Shown: positions 27,109 through 35,897 of the stretch, one piece after another | Layout: each line of letters begins with the position of its first letter | Position numbering within the stretch: the stretch's first letter is position 1 | Source of the DNA: Lachnospiraceae bacterium | Lineage (GTDB): Bacteria; Bacillota; Clostridia; Oscillospirales; Ruminococcaceae | NCBI GenBank assembly: GCA_023664705.1 | Contig: JAMPFE010000010.1 | Span: 1-64,000, forward strand | Direction: 5' to 3' | DNA length: 64,000 bases | Notes under the pieces: model-generated | The model's database searches: none | Told to the model about the DNA's origin: nothing | The model's input: only the letters and a program-made list of their open reading frames with translations | Made by a program: the position numbers and the translations under genes

Positions 27109-27532
27109 GAGTATACGCCGAGCAAGTCAGCGAAAAAATCTCCCCGTCATCTTCGGCAAACGTCATCGTAAGCTCCTTCAGCTCGCCCGCGCCCGTACGG
27201 ATACGCTCTTCGGCAGTCCGCACCGTTACGCTGCCGCCCTCGATGTAAAAGCAGTCCGCGCCGCTTTCCGCTCGGTATCCGTCCGCGCCCAGCACCAGCC
27301 GCGCCGCGCTTTCTATATCCCCGCTCTGCGAATAAGCCTCCGCGAGGGACTGCGCCGTGAGCATCACCCGCTCCAGCCGCGCGCTCCGCTGCGACCTGAG
27401 CTCCGCGGACGCGAACACCTTAACGATGACCGCCCCCGAAATGCTGAAAAACAGCAGCGCTATGATTATCTCGGCAAAAAACAGGTTTATAGGCCGCCTT
27501 TTGCCGCCGCCGAATGTCTTCAGTGCGCTCAC
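27083..27532 (-). CDS. Pseudopilin-like membrane protein
   Basis: A 149-residue protein: N-terminal helix INLFFAEIIIALLFFSISGAVIVKVFASAELRS resembles a pilin helix (Glu at the fifth hydrophobic-segment position), then a small soluble domain. It starts with GTG within the stop codon of the previous gene (GTGA overlap), with AAGGGG just upstream. It is probably a minor pilin or assembly factor. Confidence 0.72.
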   Translation of the reverse strand: MSALKTFGGGKRRPINLFFAEIIIALLFFSISGAVIVKVFASAELRSQRSARLERVMLTAQSLAEAYSQSGDIESAARLVLGADGYRAESGADCFYIEGGSVTVRTAEERIRTGAGELKELTMTFAEDDGEIFSLTCSAYTHDGGERVE

Positions 27533-27978
27533 CCCTTTCTTATAAACGCCGAGCTCTCGCCGTCCTCAAACGAGACGGTTATTTTGTAAAGCTCCCCCTG
27601 CTCGGCTATCGTCATTCCGTTCAGCTCAAAAATTCTGTCGCCGCCCGAAAGCCCGACGTCCCCGTCGGACATAACGGTCTTTTCATACAAGCCGCCGCCG
27701 TTGAAATAAATAACGTCCGAAATGCCGTCCGTTTTCAGTACGATGCCGCTCCCCTGCCCGACTATCTCCGCGCTGTCGCAGCTTTTCAGCTTGTTGGAGA
27801 CGTACCGCAGCGACGCGGACGAGCCGAACGTCCTGTCGAAATTCGAGCTTATGCGGCTGTAGGTTCCCGCCGCCACGGCTATCATCATCAGCAAACACCC
27901 TGCGAACATCAGAAACAGCAGCATGCTGCCTATCGTGCCCACGGTGTCGCTGAGCGTTTTGTCGCGATATTTCTTCAT
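27529..27978 (-). CDS. Pseudopilin-like membrane protein (second)
   Basis: A 149-residue protein, MKKYRDKTLSDTVGTIG..., with a single N-terminal membrane segment (SMLLFLMFAGCLLMMIAVAAG) and a globular C-terminal domain. The open frame runs further upstream, but the ATG at 27978 is chosen as it overlaps the previous stop by 4 bp (ATGA). The family is unknown; position between pilin-like genes and pilC suggests a pilus/secretion component. Confidence 0.7.
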   Translation of the reverse strand: MKKYRDKTLSDTVGTIGSMLLFLMFAGCLLMMIAVAAGTYSRISSNFDRTFGSSASLRYVSNKLKSCDSAEIVGQGSGIVLKTDGISDVIYFNGGGLYEKTVMSDGDVGLSGGDRIFELNGMTIAEQGELYKITVSFEDGESSAFIRKG

Positions 27979-28298
27979 TGCGCGGTCTTCCTTTCCAGAA
28001 CGCTTACGGTCGGACGCACGTTGTCCGCAAAGCGGTCGTAATACACTATGTACTTGTCTCCGTCGTATATCAGCCCGTAGTTTTCGGCAAGGTACTCCAC
28101 GCTTTCGGGATACGCCCCCTCGATAGCGTAGCACATCGTAACGCCGTTCTCTATGGTGGACTTCACCGCCGCGAGCTCCCTCTCCCCCGCCGAGCTGTCC
28201 GCGTTGCCGACGGCAATGATAAACCACACCAGCATCGCGGAAAAGACCGCTGTCGGGATAAGATACGCAAGCGCCCTGCGTATGTCAAATCGTTTCAT
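27975..28298 (-). CDS. GspG/pilin-like small membrane protein
   Basis: A 107-residue protein with an N-terminal hydrophobic segment (YLIPTAVFSAMLVWFIIAVG) and a short domain in which VKSTIENGVTMCYAIEGAYPESVEYLAENYGL resembles the alpha-helix plus YP-x-SLExL motif of GspG/PulG major pseudopilins. The typical prepilin G/F-x4-E cleavage site is not evident. Confidence 0.7.
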   Translation of the reverse strand: MKRFDIRRALAYLIPTAVFSAMLVWFIIAVGNADSSAGERELAAVKSTIENGVTMCYAIEGAYPESVEYLAENYGLIYDGDKYIVYYDRFADNVRPTVSVLERKTAQ

Positions 28299-28311
28299 AA
28301 GCCTCCCCCAG

Positions 28312-29364
28312 TCAGCCGAGCACGGACATAATGTTCATAAGCGGTATCATTACCGTCATCAAAATCGCGCCTATTACCGTCGTCAGCACGATAACGATAG
28401 CCGGCTCTATAAACGCCACTATCCCCGAGGCAGCGTCCATCGCCGCGTCGCCGCAGCGTTCCGCGAGCTTTTTCCAAGCCTTGTCGAACGAGCCCGAATT
28501 GTACGCTATCTTCAGCGAGCGCGCATGCACCGCCGGGAAAATGTCCGCCGACGAGATAACGTCCGCGAAGTACTCCCCAGCCAGCACCTTTTCGCGGCAG
28601 TCCAGCAGCTTTTTCGCCAGCGCCTTGTCGTCGATAAGCGCCGCCGCGTTCTCCAGAGCCTCGTCGGGAGCGATGCCCGACGACACCATCATGCTTATGG
28701 CGTCGGATATTTTGGAGAGCGAGAATTTTCTCGACATTCTCCTTGTCGGCGGAAACACGGCGACAAAGTTCGCCAGCGCGCTCTTTACCGAGGGTATCCT
28801 CGACAGCAGCGCCACCGCCGCCGAGATAACGATTATCGCCAGCAGCACGATAAGCAGCGCCGTTCCCACGCCGTAAGCCAGCTCTACGGTATTCTGCACC
28901 GTGTCCGAAACCGAGCTGTCGAACTGCGAGAAGATCTCGCCGAACATCGGGATTACCAGCACTATCAGCACCACGATGACCGCCGTCATCATCACCAGCA
29001 GCATAAGCGGATGCAGCACCGCCGAGCGCACAGTGCGGTTAAGCTCCGCGCGGTCCTCGTAATATTCGGCAAGCCCCGTCAGAACGTTCTCCAGCCGCCC
29101 CGTCATCTCGCCTATCTTCACCATTTTCACGGCGTAATCGGGAAAAACGCCGCTGCTCTTCATAGCCTGCGCCAGCGTCTCGTTGTTGTTCAGGTCGTCC
29201 AGCAGCGAATCGCAGACCGCCCTTATCCTTTTGTCGTCCAGGTCCTCGCAAAGTATATCAAGCCCGTCTCCGAGCTGCATTCCCGCGTTGAGCATAAGCG
29301 CGAGCTGCTCGCAGAAATACGAGGTCTCATCGGGGTTCAGTTTATGTATCATAAGCATCTTCAC
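28312..29364 (-). CDS. pilC: PilC/GspF-type inner-membrane platform protein
   Basis: A 350-residue member of the type II secretion F family with two tandem GspF domains (residues about 10-130 and 215-340) and three or four membrane segments (for example LMLLVMMTAVIVVLIVLVIPMF). It anchors the ATPase to the pilus base. It begins the run of six pilus-like genes ending in pilT. Confidence 0.9.
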   Translation of the reverse strand: MKMLMIHKLNPDETSYFCEQLALMLNAGMQLGDGLDILCEDLDDKRIRAVCDSLLDDLNNNETLAQAMKSSGVFPDYAVKMVKIGEMTGRLENVLTGLAEYYEDRAELNRTVRSAVLHPLMLLVMMTAVIVVLIVLVIPMFGEIFSQFDSSVSDTVQNTVELAYGVGTALLIVLLAIIVISAAVALLSRIPSVKSALANFVAVFPPTRRMSRKFSLSKISDAISMMVSSGIAPDEALENAAALIDDKALAKKLLDCREKVLAGEYFADVISSADIFPAVHARSLKIAYNSGSFDKAWKKLAERCGDAAMDAASGIVAFIEPAIVIVLTTVIGAILMTVMIPLMNIMSVLG

Positions 29365-29374
29365 TTTCTTTTAT

Positions 29375-30643
29375 TTAACGATAATACAAAGCGGAATAAT
29401 TCGCTCCGTTTGAAATATAGTCCGCTATCTGTTGCTTGTTTGACGAGCTCGAGTAAAACGTCGCGTCGACGAGATTATAGCCCGCGTTCTTCAGCAGCAG
29501 CTCGGGAGTTATCCAGCCCGTTTCCTCGGTATAGACCTCGTTCCACGCGTGGTAAATATCGGGGGCGGCGTTGCCGATGACCAGCCTCGTCGGTATCGAC
29601 TGCGAGCGCAGCATCGCCGCGATAAGCGAGGCGTAGTCAAAGCAGATGCCCGTCCGCCTCGACAGCGTCCTGTCGGGGTCGGGGATATATCCCGACTTCA
29701 CCGTCGCCGCAAGGTCGTAGTCGTAGGAAACGTTCTCCGACACCCACGTAAACACGGCGGCTATCTTTTCAATGGTCGAGGTCTTTCCCGCGCAAAGCTC
29801 CGCGCTCTTGTACACAACGTCCGAGCCTTGACCGAAATTGACGTATCTGTTCGCGTAAAGGAACGGAGACAGCGCGCTGTCAAGCTGCACGTCGAAGCTC
29901 CCCTGCGCCACCTCGCCGTAGCGCGTCGAGTTCGGCAGCTGCTCGAACATCGTCACGGTATACGTGCCGCTTCCGTACTCCAGCGGATAATATTCCGTAG
30001 AGCCGTTCGGGTCGAGGTCGTGATTGTATTCTCCCCCGTTCGCGGAAATGCGCAGCTTCAGCTTCGAGCTGCTCCCCGTATATCTCGCGGAGATATACCC
30101 CTGCGAGGCGTTTGAGTAGTCGACAGCGCCGTTTGCGCCCGTAATGAGCTGCGTTCCCGGAGAGGTCGGCGACTTTACGTCGGGGATTATTATCTCCGGC
30201 GGCGGGTCGGGCTCGGCAGCGCTGCTCGATGATGACTGCTCCGAGCTTGAAACGGGCGGCTCCTCCGACGAACTCGCCGTGCTCGTCTCTTCGCTCGAAG
30301 AGCTGCTCTCCTCCGATGTCTCCGAAATCGGCTCGGAGCTCTCGGGCGGATCGCTCTCGAAGCTCTCGGCGTCGCCCGAATTATCCGAAGTGAGCGGCGG
30401 CTCCGACGTCTCGGGAGCGTGAGTATTATCCTCCGTTGAGACCTGCGAGACCTGCGAGGTCTCCGAGCTCTCCGAGGTGTCGGGCGGCGGCTCCGATGAA
30501 AAAACGGAGCTGTCCGAGGGCGGCGGATCGCCGCTGCTGCTGCTTGTCTGCGGCTGACAGCCGCAAAGTGCTGCCGCCAAAGCCAGCGCCGCCGCAAGCA
30601 GCCTTAGTTTATCCGGAACTTTTCCGGATTGTTTGAAGTTCAT
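29375..30643 (-). CDS. Lipoprotein with transglutaminase-like domain
   Basis: A 422-residue exported lipoprotein. The signal peptide ends in a lipobox LCGC (Cys about 29), followed by a long Ser/Pro/Glu linker (about 30-150), a beta-rich domain, and a transglutaminase-like Cys-His-Asp protease domain at about 300-390 with RTGICFDYASL, DIYHAWNEVY and the downstream acidic residue region. It might crosslink, trim or bind cell-envelope proteins. It lies 10 bp upstream of pilC and is probably in one operon. Confidence 0.88.
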   Translation of the reverse strand: MNFKQSGKVPDKLRLLAAALALAAALCGCQPQTSSSSGDPPPSDSSVFSSEPPPDTSESSETSQVSQVSTEDNTHAPETSEPPLTSDNSGDAESFESDPPESSEPISETSEESSSSSEETSTASSSEEPPVSSSEQSSSSSAAEPDPPPEIIIPDVKSPTSPGTQLITGANGAVDYSNASQGYISARYTGSSSKLKLRISANGGEYNHDLDPNGSTEYYPLEYGSGTYTVTMFEQLPNSTRYGEVAQGSFDVQLDSALSPFLYANRYVNFGQGSDVVYKSAELCAGKTSTIEKIAAVFTWVSENVSYDYDLAATVKSGYIPDPDRTLSRRTGICFDYASLIAAMLRSQSIPTRLVIGNAAPDIYHAWNEVYTEETGWITPELLLKNAGYNLVDATFYSSSSNKQQIADYISNGANYSALYYR

Positions 30644-30666
30644 ATGATTATCCTTTCGGGAAAAGC

Positions 30667-33600
30667 CTACATCTTATCGCGGTTCAGCTTAAGCGTCCTC
30701 AGCAGCAGATAGTTGTCGTCCGCCGCGTTGAAGATCTTCTTGTCCGTCCCCCTCAGTATCTCCGAGATATACTCGGCAGCCTGACGGTAAAATTCCTCCT
30801 CATAGTGAACGATATGCGCTCCTCCGAGCGGAAATCTGTCCGAGGAATAAAAATGCTTGGAAATATCTATCACATAGCAGCCCGTAACGCTCGCAAAGCG
30901 CTCCTCGCAGAGCGAGATGAACTTCTTCTTTATCTCCAGCATCCCGTCGTCCTTGAGGTCGTCAAGGTAATAGTCGGTGGTGATATACTTGCTCTTGGGC
31001 TCCGTCTTTATGAGAATGACATTGTCTCCGTACATCTCGGAAATATCGTTCGCGAAGTTCGTTATATTCTCAAAGCAGTACTTCATATCCCGCTTGTTGA
31101 ACAGATAGCAGTCCGAGCATTCGTTTTTTATGCCGTTGTAGAAGTCGGTTCGGCAGATGAAATCGTCCGTCTCGAACAGCCCGCCCTTGTACTCGACCAT
31201 GGTGCATATCAGGTCGTAGAAATCGACCGTTATCCAGCGCGCCTCCGATTCGTTCAGCACGTCAAAGCCGTTTCTGTCGAACGCGTCGCGCATCGTTCTC
31301 TTGCGCCAGAGGTTCCCGCAGAACGCCTCCGCTCCCTCCGGGAACTCGATGGCTATCGGCTCCTCGTACGCGAGTATCTGCGCCTGCTTGAAGATATACC
31401 TGCCGACGAACGCGTCCTTGCAGCGGTTTATAGCCTCCCTCGAAACGCAGCTCCCCCATATGTCTATCGTCATATCGTTCAGCGAGGAGATATAGCGCTT
31501 CATCTGAGCCTTTCCGCGCAGCAGAAACACTATCTCGGCGCTGCTCTGATTTACCGCCGCGCCCGTCTCCTTGGACAGCAGCCTTACCATTTTCTTCAGA
31601 ATATTGTAATTCCCGTTAAACGCGGGAGCGAAGAAATCATACGGCTTGTCGATATTCCCCTTGTCAAGCGCGTTTATTATCTCCGCGGCGCGTATCATCT
31701 CCTCCGCGCCCGAGTCGCCCGTAAAGAAATCCTTTACCGAGGTCAGCTCCGTTCTGCCCGCCTTTTTCAGCCTTATAATGCGGCTGCTGTTCCGCGCGGC
31801 AAATTCCTTCGAGGTCTGCGCGATAATTATATCTGCGGCGTTGGTCATATCGAGCAGCCAGCTCTGATAAGCCCTCGCGGTCATATTGTCGTAATATTTC
31901 ATAACGCGCCCGAACCAAATCTCCGTATCGGGCACGCTTATGCAGCTCCTGCCCTTTTTGGACGCTATCTCCCTTGCGGCGCGGAAGGCGTCGATATAGT
32001 AATCGTTCTCGAACGTAACGTCCTTTGTTATCAGCGTAAAGTATTTGTCCGAAAGGTCGACGACGCACGGATTGACGATGCTTATAAAATAGTCCTCCAT
32101 AGCGCGGACGAGCTTGTTTTGTCTCTCGGGCGGCGCGGATATCCTCAGCTCCGTGTCCTTCGCCTTTTTCCCGTTGATATTAAAGCGGAACAGCATTATC
32201 CTGTCGTGCGGCACAGCCCCCAGCAGCCTCTCCGCGAACCGCTTTACGAGCGGCTTCCAGATGCTCTCTCCGAACGGCGGGCGCACGCGAACCAGCTCCT
32301 CCCTGTGCTCCTTGAAGAAGTCCGAGTTCCTGAAACGCCTGATGTTCGTAAAATAGCGCGGCTCGTCGGAGAGCGGATCTCCGAGCCGATGTATCGAGAC
32401 CGCCGCCGCTGTGTAAAAATCCACGGCAACATAGTCGGGCGCGGTTTTCCCGATATAGCCCGCAATATCCTTGCTTATCTCGAGAGCCAGCCTCTTGTCG
32501 TCGCCCTCGGGCGGCTCAAAGCCGCTTTCCGAGCCGAGCGCGAGCTGCGAAAGGTACATCGGCGTATTGTCCGTGCGGAAGCCCCTGCCCGCCTTGAAAA
32601 TATCGCCCAGCACCGCGGAGCCCATAAGCGCCACAAGCGGTCTGTACTCAAAATGGTTGATCGACTTCCCGAGCGCCGCCTTGGTACGGTAATACGAATT
32701 TAAACACTCGTCGCTGTGCGGCGGGAACGCCCTAACGACCGCAACGCCGCTCTCGCTGTTCTCGCAATAGCACGGTATATACGAAACGCCCGCCTTGACC
32801 TTTCCGTCGATTTTTGTCAGCTCCACGCGCAGCAGAGCGCTGTCGCGGTTCTCGCGCAGCTCCGACATCGACGTCACGAAGTTCCCGAGCGAATACGCGC
32901 ACGGAACGACCCGCCCGTCGGCAGTCTTGATATATTGAAACTGCTGAACGACATGGGGATGAGAACCGACTATCAAGCTCGCGCCCGCCCCCGCCATAAA
33001 TTTCGCCTCGTCGAGCTGCGCCTTTCTGATTTTAAGCGCGTTCATGCCGCCCCAATGCTGATACGCTATGATATATTCCGCGCCCATTCCCGCGGCTCTG
33101 TTGACGAGCTCGACGAAATATTCGCGGTCGTATTTCCCTATAATGTTCAAAAAAGAAAGCTCGTCCTCGGAAACGTCGCTCTCCAGCCCGTTCGACACCA
33201 TACAGCAGGCGATAATGCCCACTCTTATGCCCTTTACGTCGACTATCACGGGATTGTCCCCCAGCGCGCCGATGTTCGCCATGCCGTTCTTTTTTATTTC
33301 GGCAGCGGTCGCCTCCAGCCCCTCTCTCCCCGTATCGCAGTTGTGGTTGTTCGCGGTAACGAGCCCGTCGAAGCCCGCGTTCGCGACAGCCGAAATGAAC
33401 GTCGACGGAGAGTTGCAGTTCGGAGAGCCGTGCGCAAGGCGCAGCTGCTCGTGCTCGAACGGCGCCCCGTCAAAGCACGAGGTCTCCAGCACGCCCACAC
33501 TGTAATCCGCGCCCGAAAGGAGCTCTCTCACAGCGCCGAACGTGTCGTTGAAGTCGTAGGACAGCTTTTCGGCAGCCCTCTGATGCCCGACGGCGCACAT

Positions 33601-34170
33601 AATGTCCCCCGCCAGCAAAATCACGGCTCGGTTCTCCGAAAAGCCCAGCGAGCGCTCCACGGCGACCTTCGTGCGGAACGTCTGCCCGTCGGCGGCGGTC
33701 ATCTTTATATACGCCGTCCCGGCGGCGTTTGCCGTCACCTGCCCCGAGGCGTTCACGGAGGCAATGTCGCTGTTTTCGGATTGATAGCTCACGCGCGGCG
33801 TTTCTCCGCGGCGCTCGCATATAAGCTGAGCCTTTTCGCCCTTTTTCAGACACAGCACGGACTGCGCCTTAAGCCTCTCGCTGAACGGCACGAACGGTGC
33901 TTTCTCCGTCATGCCGCCCTTTTCCTCGAGATTTCCGTTATATCTCACAGCGCATACCCGTACCAGATATTCCCTGCCGTTCTCAAAGCCCAGAACGGTC
34001 TTTCGCGGCTCCTGCGCATAGCGCGTTTTTATGCACTTATCGGGCTCTTCGGCAATATAGTAGAACAGCCTGTAGCCGTCCGCCCCCTCGACAGCGTCCC
34101 ACTCCGCAAGCACGGAGCCGTCCCTCGGCGTAACTCTGAAATTCTCGGGAACGCTAAGAATATTAGGCAT
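30667..34170 (-). CDS. CapA-type phosphoesterase fused to two DUF6270-like domains
   Basis: A 1167-residue multidomain protein. In order I read a fibronectin III-like domain (about 5-90), a Big-2-like segment (about 105-165; SENSDIASVNASGQVTANAAGTA), a CapA/PGA_cap metallophosphatase domain (about 175-440; LAGDIMCAVGH, TANNHNCD, IVGSHPHVVQ), a first degenerate DUF6270-like unit (LVALMGSAVLGDIF, VAVDFYTAA, CVVDLSDKYF) and a second, intact unit (IDIWGSCVSREAI, ITVDFYDLI, YVIDISKHFY). No signal peptide or transmembrane helix is visible. CapA proteins are linked to poly-gamma-glutamate or polysaccharide capsules. This architecture suggests modification of a cell-surface polymer (inference). Confidence 0.82.
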   Translation of the reverse strand: MPNILSVPENFRVTPRDGSVLAEWDAVEGADGYRLFYYIAEEPDKCIKTRYAQEPRKTVLGFENGREYLVRVCAVRYNGNLEEKGGMTEKAPFVPFSERLKAQSVLCLKKGEKAQLICERRGETPRVSYQSENSDIASVNASGQVTANAAGTAYIKMTAADGQTFRTKVAVERSLGFSENRAVILLAGDIMCAVGHQRAAEKLSYDFNDTFGAVRELLSGADYSVGVLETSCFDGAPFEHEQLRLAHGSPNCNSPSTFISAVANAGFDGLVTANNHNCDTGREGLEATAAEIKKNGMANIGALGDNPVIVDVKGIRVGIIACCMVSNGLESDVSEDELSFLNIIGKYDREYFVELVNRAAGMGAEYIIAYQHWGGMNALKIRKAQLDEAKFMAGAGASLIVGSHPHVVQQFQYIKTADGRVVPCAYSLGNFVTSMSELRENRDSALLRVELTKIDGKVKAGVSYIPCYCENSESGVAVVRAFPPHSDECLNSYYRTKAALGKSINHFEYRPLVALMGSAVLGDIFKAGRGFRTDNTPMYLSQLALGSESGFEPPEGDDKRLALEISKDIAGYIGKTAPDYVAVDFYTAAAVSIHRLGDPLSDEPRYFTNIRRFRNSDFFKEHREELVRVRPPFGESIWKPLVKRFAERLLGAVPHDRIMLFRFNINGKKAKDTELRISAPPERQNKLVRAMEDYFISIVNPCVVDLSDKYFTLITKDVTFENDYYIDAFRAAREIASKKGRSCISVPDTEIWFGRVMKYYDNMTARAYQSWLLDMTNAADIIIAQTSKEFAARNSSRIIRLKKAGRTELTSVKDFFTGDSGAEEMIRAAEIINALDKGNIDKPYDFFAPAFNGNYNILKKMVRLLSKETGAAVNQSSAEIVFLLRGKAQMKRYISSLNDMTIDIWGSCVSREAINRCKDAFVGRYIFKQAQILAYEEPIAIEFPEGAEAFCGNLWRKRTMRDAFDRNGFDVLNESEARWITVDFYDLICTMVEYKGGLFETDDFICRTDFYNGIKNECSDCYLFNKRDMKYCFENITNFANDISEMYGDNVILIKTEPKSKYITTDYYLDDLKDDGMLEIKKKFISLCEERFASVTGCYVIDISKHFYSSDRFPLGGAHIVHYEEEFYRQAAEYISEILRGTDKKIFNAADDNYLLLRTLKLNRDKM

Positions 34171-34192
34171 AAAAAACTATCTCCTTTCGGCG

Positions 34193-35878
34193 TTATTCCG
34201 CCTTTTCCTCCCGAAGCGCGTCAAGCTTTTCGTAATTGCGGTAAAGCGAATAATAGGCGCTGCAAAAATGCTGCACGTCGTCAATGCGCGTTCTGTAATC
34301 ATCGTGCCTTATAAAGAACGCCCCCAGCATCTCGGACGGTCTCGTAAAGTACATAACGTACTCGGGATAGCCGTACCCGTTCAGCATATATTCCGCGCGG
34401 TGAAAAATCGTTTTCGCCAGCTCTTTTTCGTCTATCTCCTTTGCGTAAGCGCACTTCAGCCCGCGCTCCTTTATGCGCGAGTAAGTCTCAAACGCCACGC
34501 ACAGCAGTTCCAGATAGGTATGATAGGTGGTGGGCTGTCTGTAAATTTTTTCCATATTGACATTTACGTTCTTCAGCGCGAATTTCAGGTACTTCTCCTT
34601 GGGAAGATGCTTTATAAGCTCGTTCATCGCATACGCGACCCAGTGGTCGGTATACTGCGTATAGTCCTCCTTGATGAACCTGTCCGCGGCTGCCGCTGCC
34701 GTCTCCAGAAAGCGCCGCTTGGTGGTCAGCCCGTACAGCCTGCACAGCGCGAAAACCGTCTCCCCGTCGTAGTAGACCGTCCTGAACTTGTCTCGCGGCG
34801 CCAGCGACGGATATTTCAGCACGTGGAAAAAGCTCCCGTCGCGCTCGTCAAACAGCTCCAGAATACCGTTCCCGAGCTCGACAGCCGTCCTCCTGTACTT
34901 GTCCGTGCCCGTTAAATTCATATATTCGGTAAGGACAATGATCGCCACGGCGTTTCCGCCTATCTTGACCTCGTCGTGCGTCTTGTCGACAAGATATGTG
35001 ACGTTCTCCTTTCCCTCTCTTTGCGGGTACTTGTAAACGGTATTGCTTATCATATACCCGACAGCGCTCTCTGCTTGGCAGAGCAGGAATTTGTCGCCTG
35101 TCAGCCGATAAGCGCACAGCAGGCTCCAGATAGAGGTCGCGTGCCGCAGCATGTTATACCCCGGGATGACCTTCCCGAGCGCGGGATAAACGCCGTAGTC
35201 GAATTTCCCGTCCAGCCCCGCCTGCATGGAAAGATACTCCGCCGAGGTCGAAACGACCCTCAGCGCCGTTTCCTTGTCAAAGCGCTTTATAATACGCCGT
35301 CCGCAGTCGTTCCCCTCGGAGTACAGGTCATAGACCTCGCTCTTCTCGTCGCAGAACGCGCTTCTGCAGTCGAACAGAATAACGTTCTCGGGCAGCCGCG
35401 CAAGCGTTTTCAGCTCGCAGTTCGCAAGGTATCTGTTCAGCTTTGCGAGCTCGATGGTCTTTTTCCTGTACGATATCAGCGAGAACATGTTGAGCTCCGC
35501 TTCGATAAACGCCGTATCGAGGCTCTCGTCAAACGCTATCCCCCGCCTGAAAAAGAACCGATACCCCCCCGAGAGCCGCTTGATAACGTCCTCGAGCGGC
35601 GCGCGTTCGCCCTTTACGGTAACGTCGCCCTTCACCCACATCGGGCTGAGCTCCTCGGCGCCGATAAACTCCTCTGCGGCAGCTCTCGCCTTATCCCAGG
35701 CCTCGCGCACGGAAGCTCCCGAGGCTCTGAAAACGTAAGCCTGCTGATGAATATCGCTCACCGAAATAAACGCGGCGAACCGCCCGCAAAGCGCGGAAAA
35801 CTCCCCGTGATCCGCTCCGTTAAGCCTCTCAAACAGCAGCTCCGCCTTTTTGTTGAATGTGTCGGTATATGCGCTCAT
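34193..35878 (-). CDS. Large (alpha/alpha)6-barrel-like protein, partner of the CapA fusion
   Basis: A 561-residue soluble protein with the length and aromatic/helical repeat pattern of alpha/alpha-toroid enzymes (repeated motifs such as LRHATSIWSLLCAYRLTGDKF and YYDGETVFALCRLYGLT). Related domains act as glycosidases, lyases or epimerases, but I recognise no catalytic residues with confidence. It has no signal peptide. It is cotranscribed with the CapA-DUF6270 gene 22 bp downstream and begins 19 bp after the U32 peptidase gene. Confidence 0.68.
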   Translation of the reverse strand: MSAYTDTFNKKAELLFERLNGADHGEFSALCGRFAAFISVSDIHQQAYVFRASGASVREAWDKARAAAEEFIGAEELSPMWVKGDVTVKGERAPLEDVIKRLSGGYRFFFRRGIAFDESLDTAFIEAELNMFSLISYRKKTIELAKLNRYLANCELKTLARLPENVILFDCRSAFCDEKSEVYDLYSEGNDCGRRIIKRFDKETALRVVSTSAEYLSMQAGLDGKFDYGVYPALGKVIPGYNMLRHATSIWSLLCAYRLTGDKFLLCQAESAVGYMISNTVYKYPQREGKENVTYLVDKTHDEVKIGGNAVAIIVLTEYMNLTGTDKYRRTAVELGNGILELFDERDGSFFHVLKYPSLAPRDKFRTVYYDGETVFALCRLYGLTTKRRFLETAAAAADRFIKEDYTQYTDHWVAYAMNELIKHLPKEKYLKFALKNVNVNMEKIYRQPTTYHTYLELLCVAFETYSRIKERGLKCAYAKEIDEKELAKTIFHRAEYMLNGYGYPEYVMYFTRPSEMLGAFFIRHDDYRTRIDDVQHFCSAYYSLYRNYEKLDALREEKAE

Positions 35879-35897
35879 AGTTACCTCCCGCCGTTAT

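Noticed and set aside
30805..32703. 632-codon plus-strand open frame
   Set aside because: Antisense to the CapA fusion; caused by GC-rich codon use. No ribosome site.
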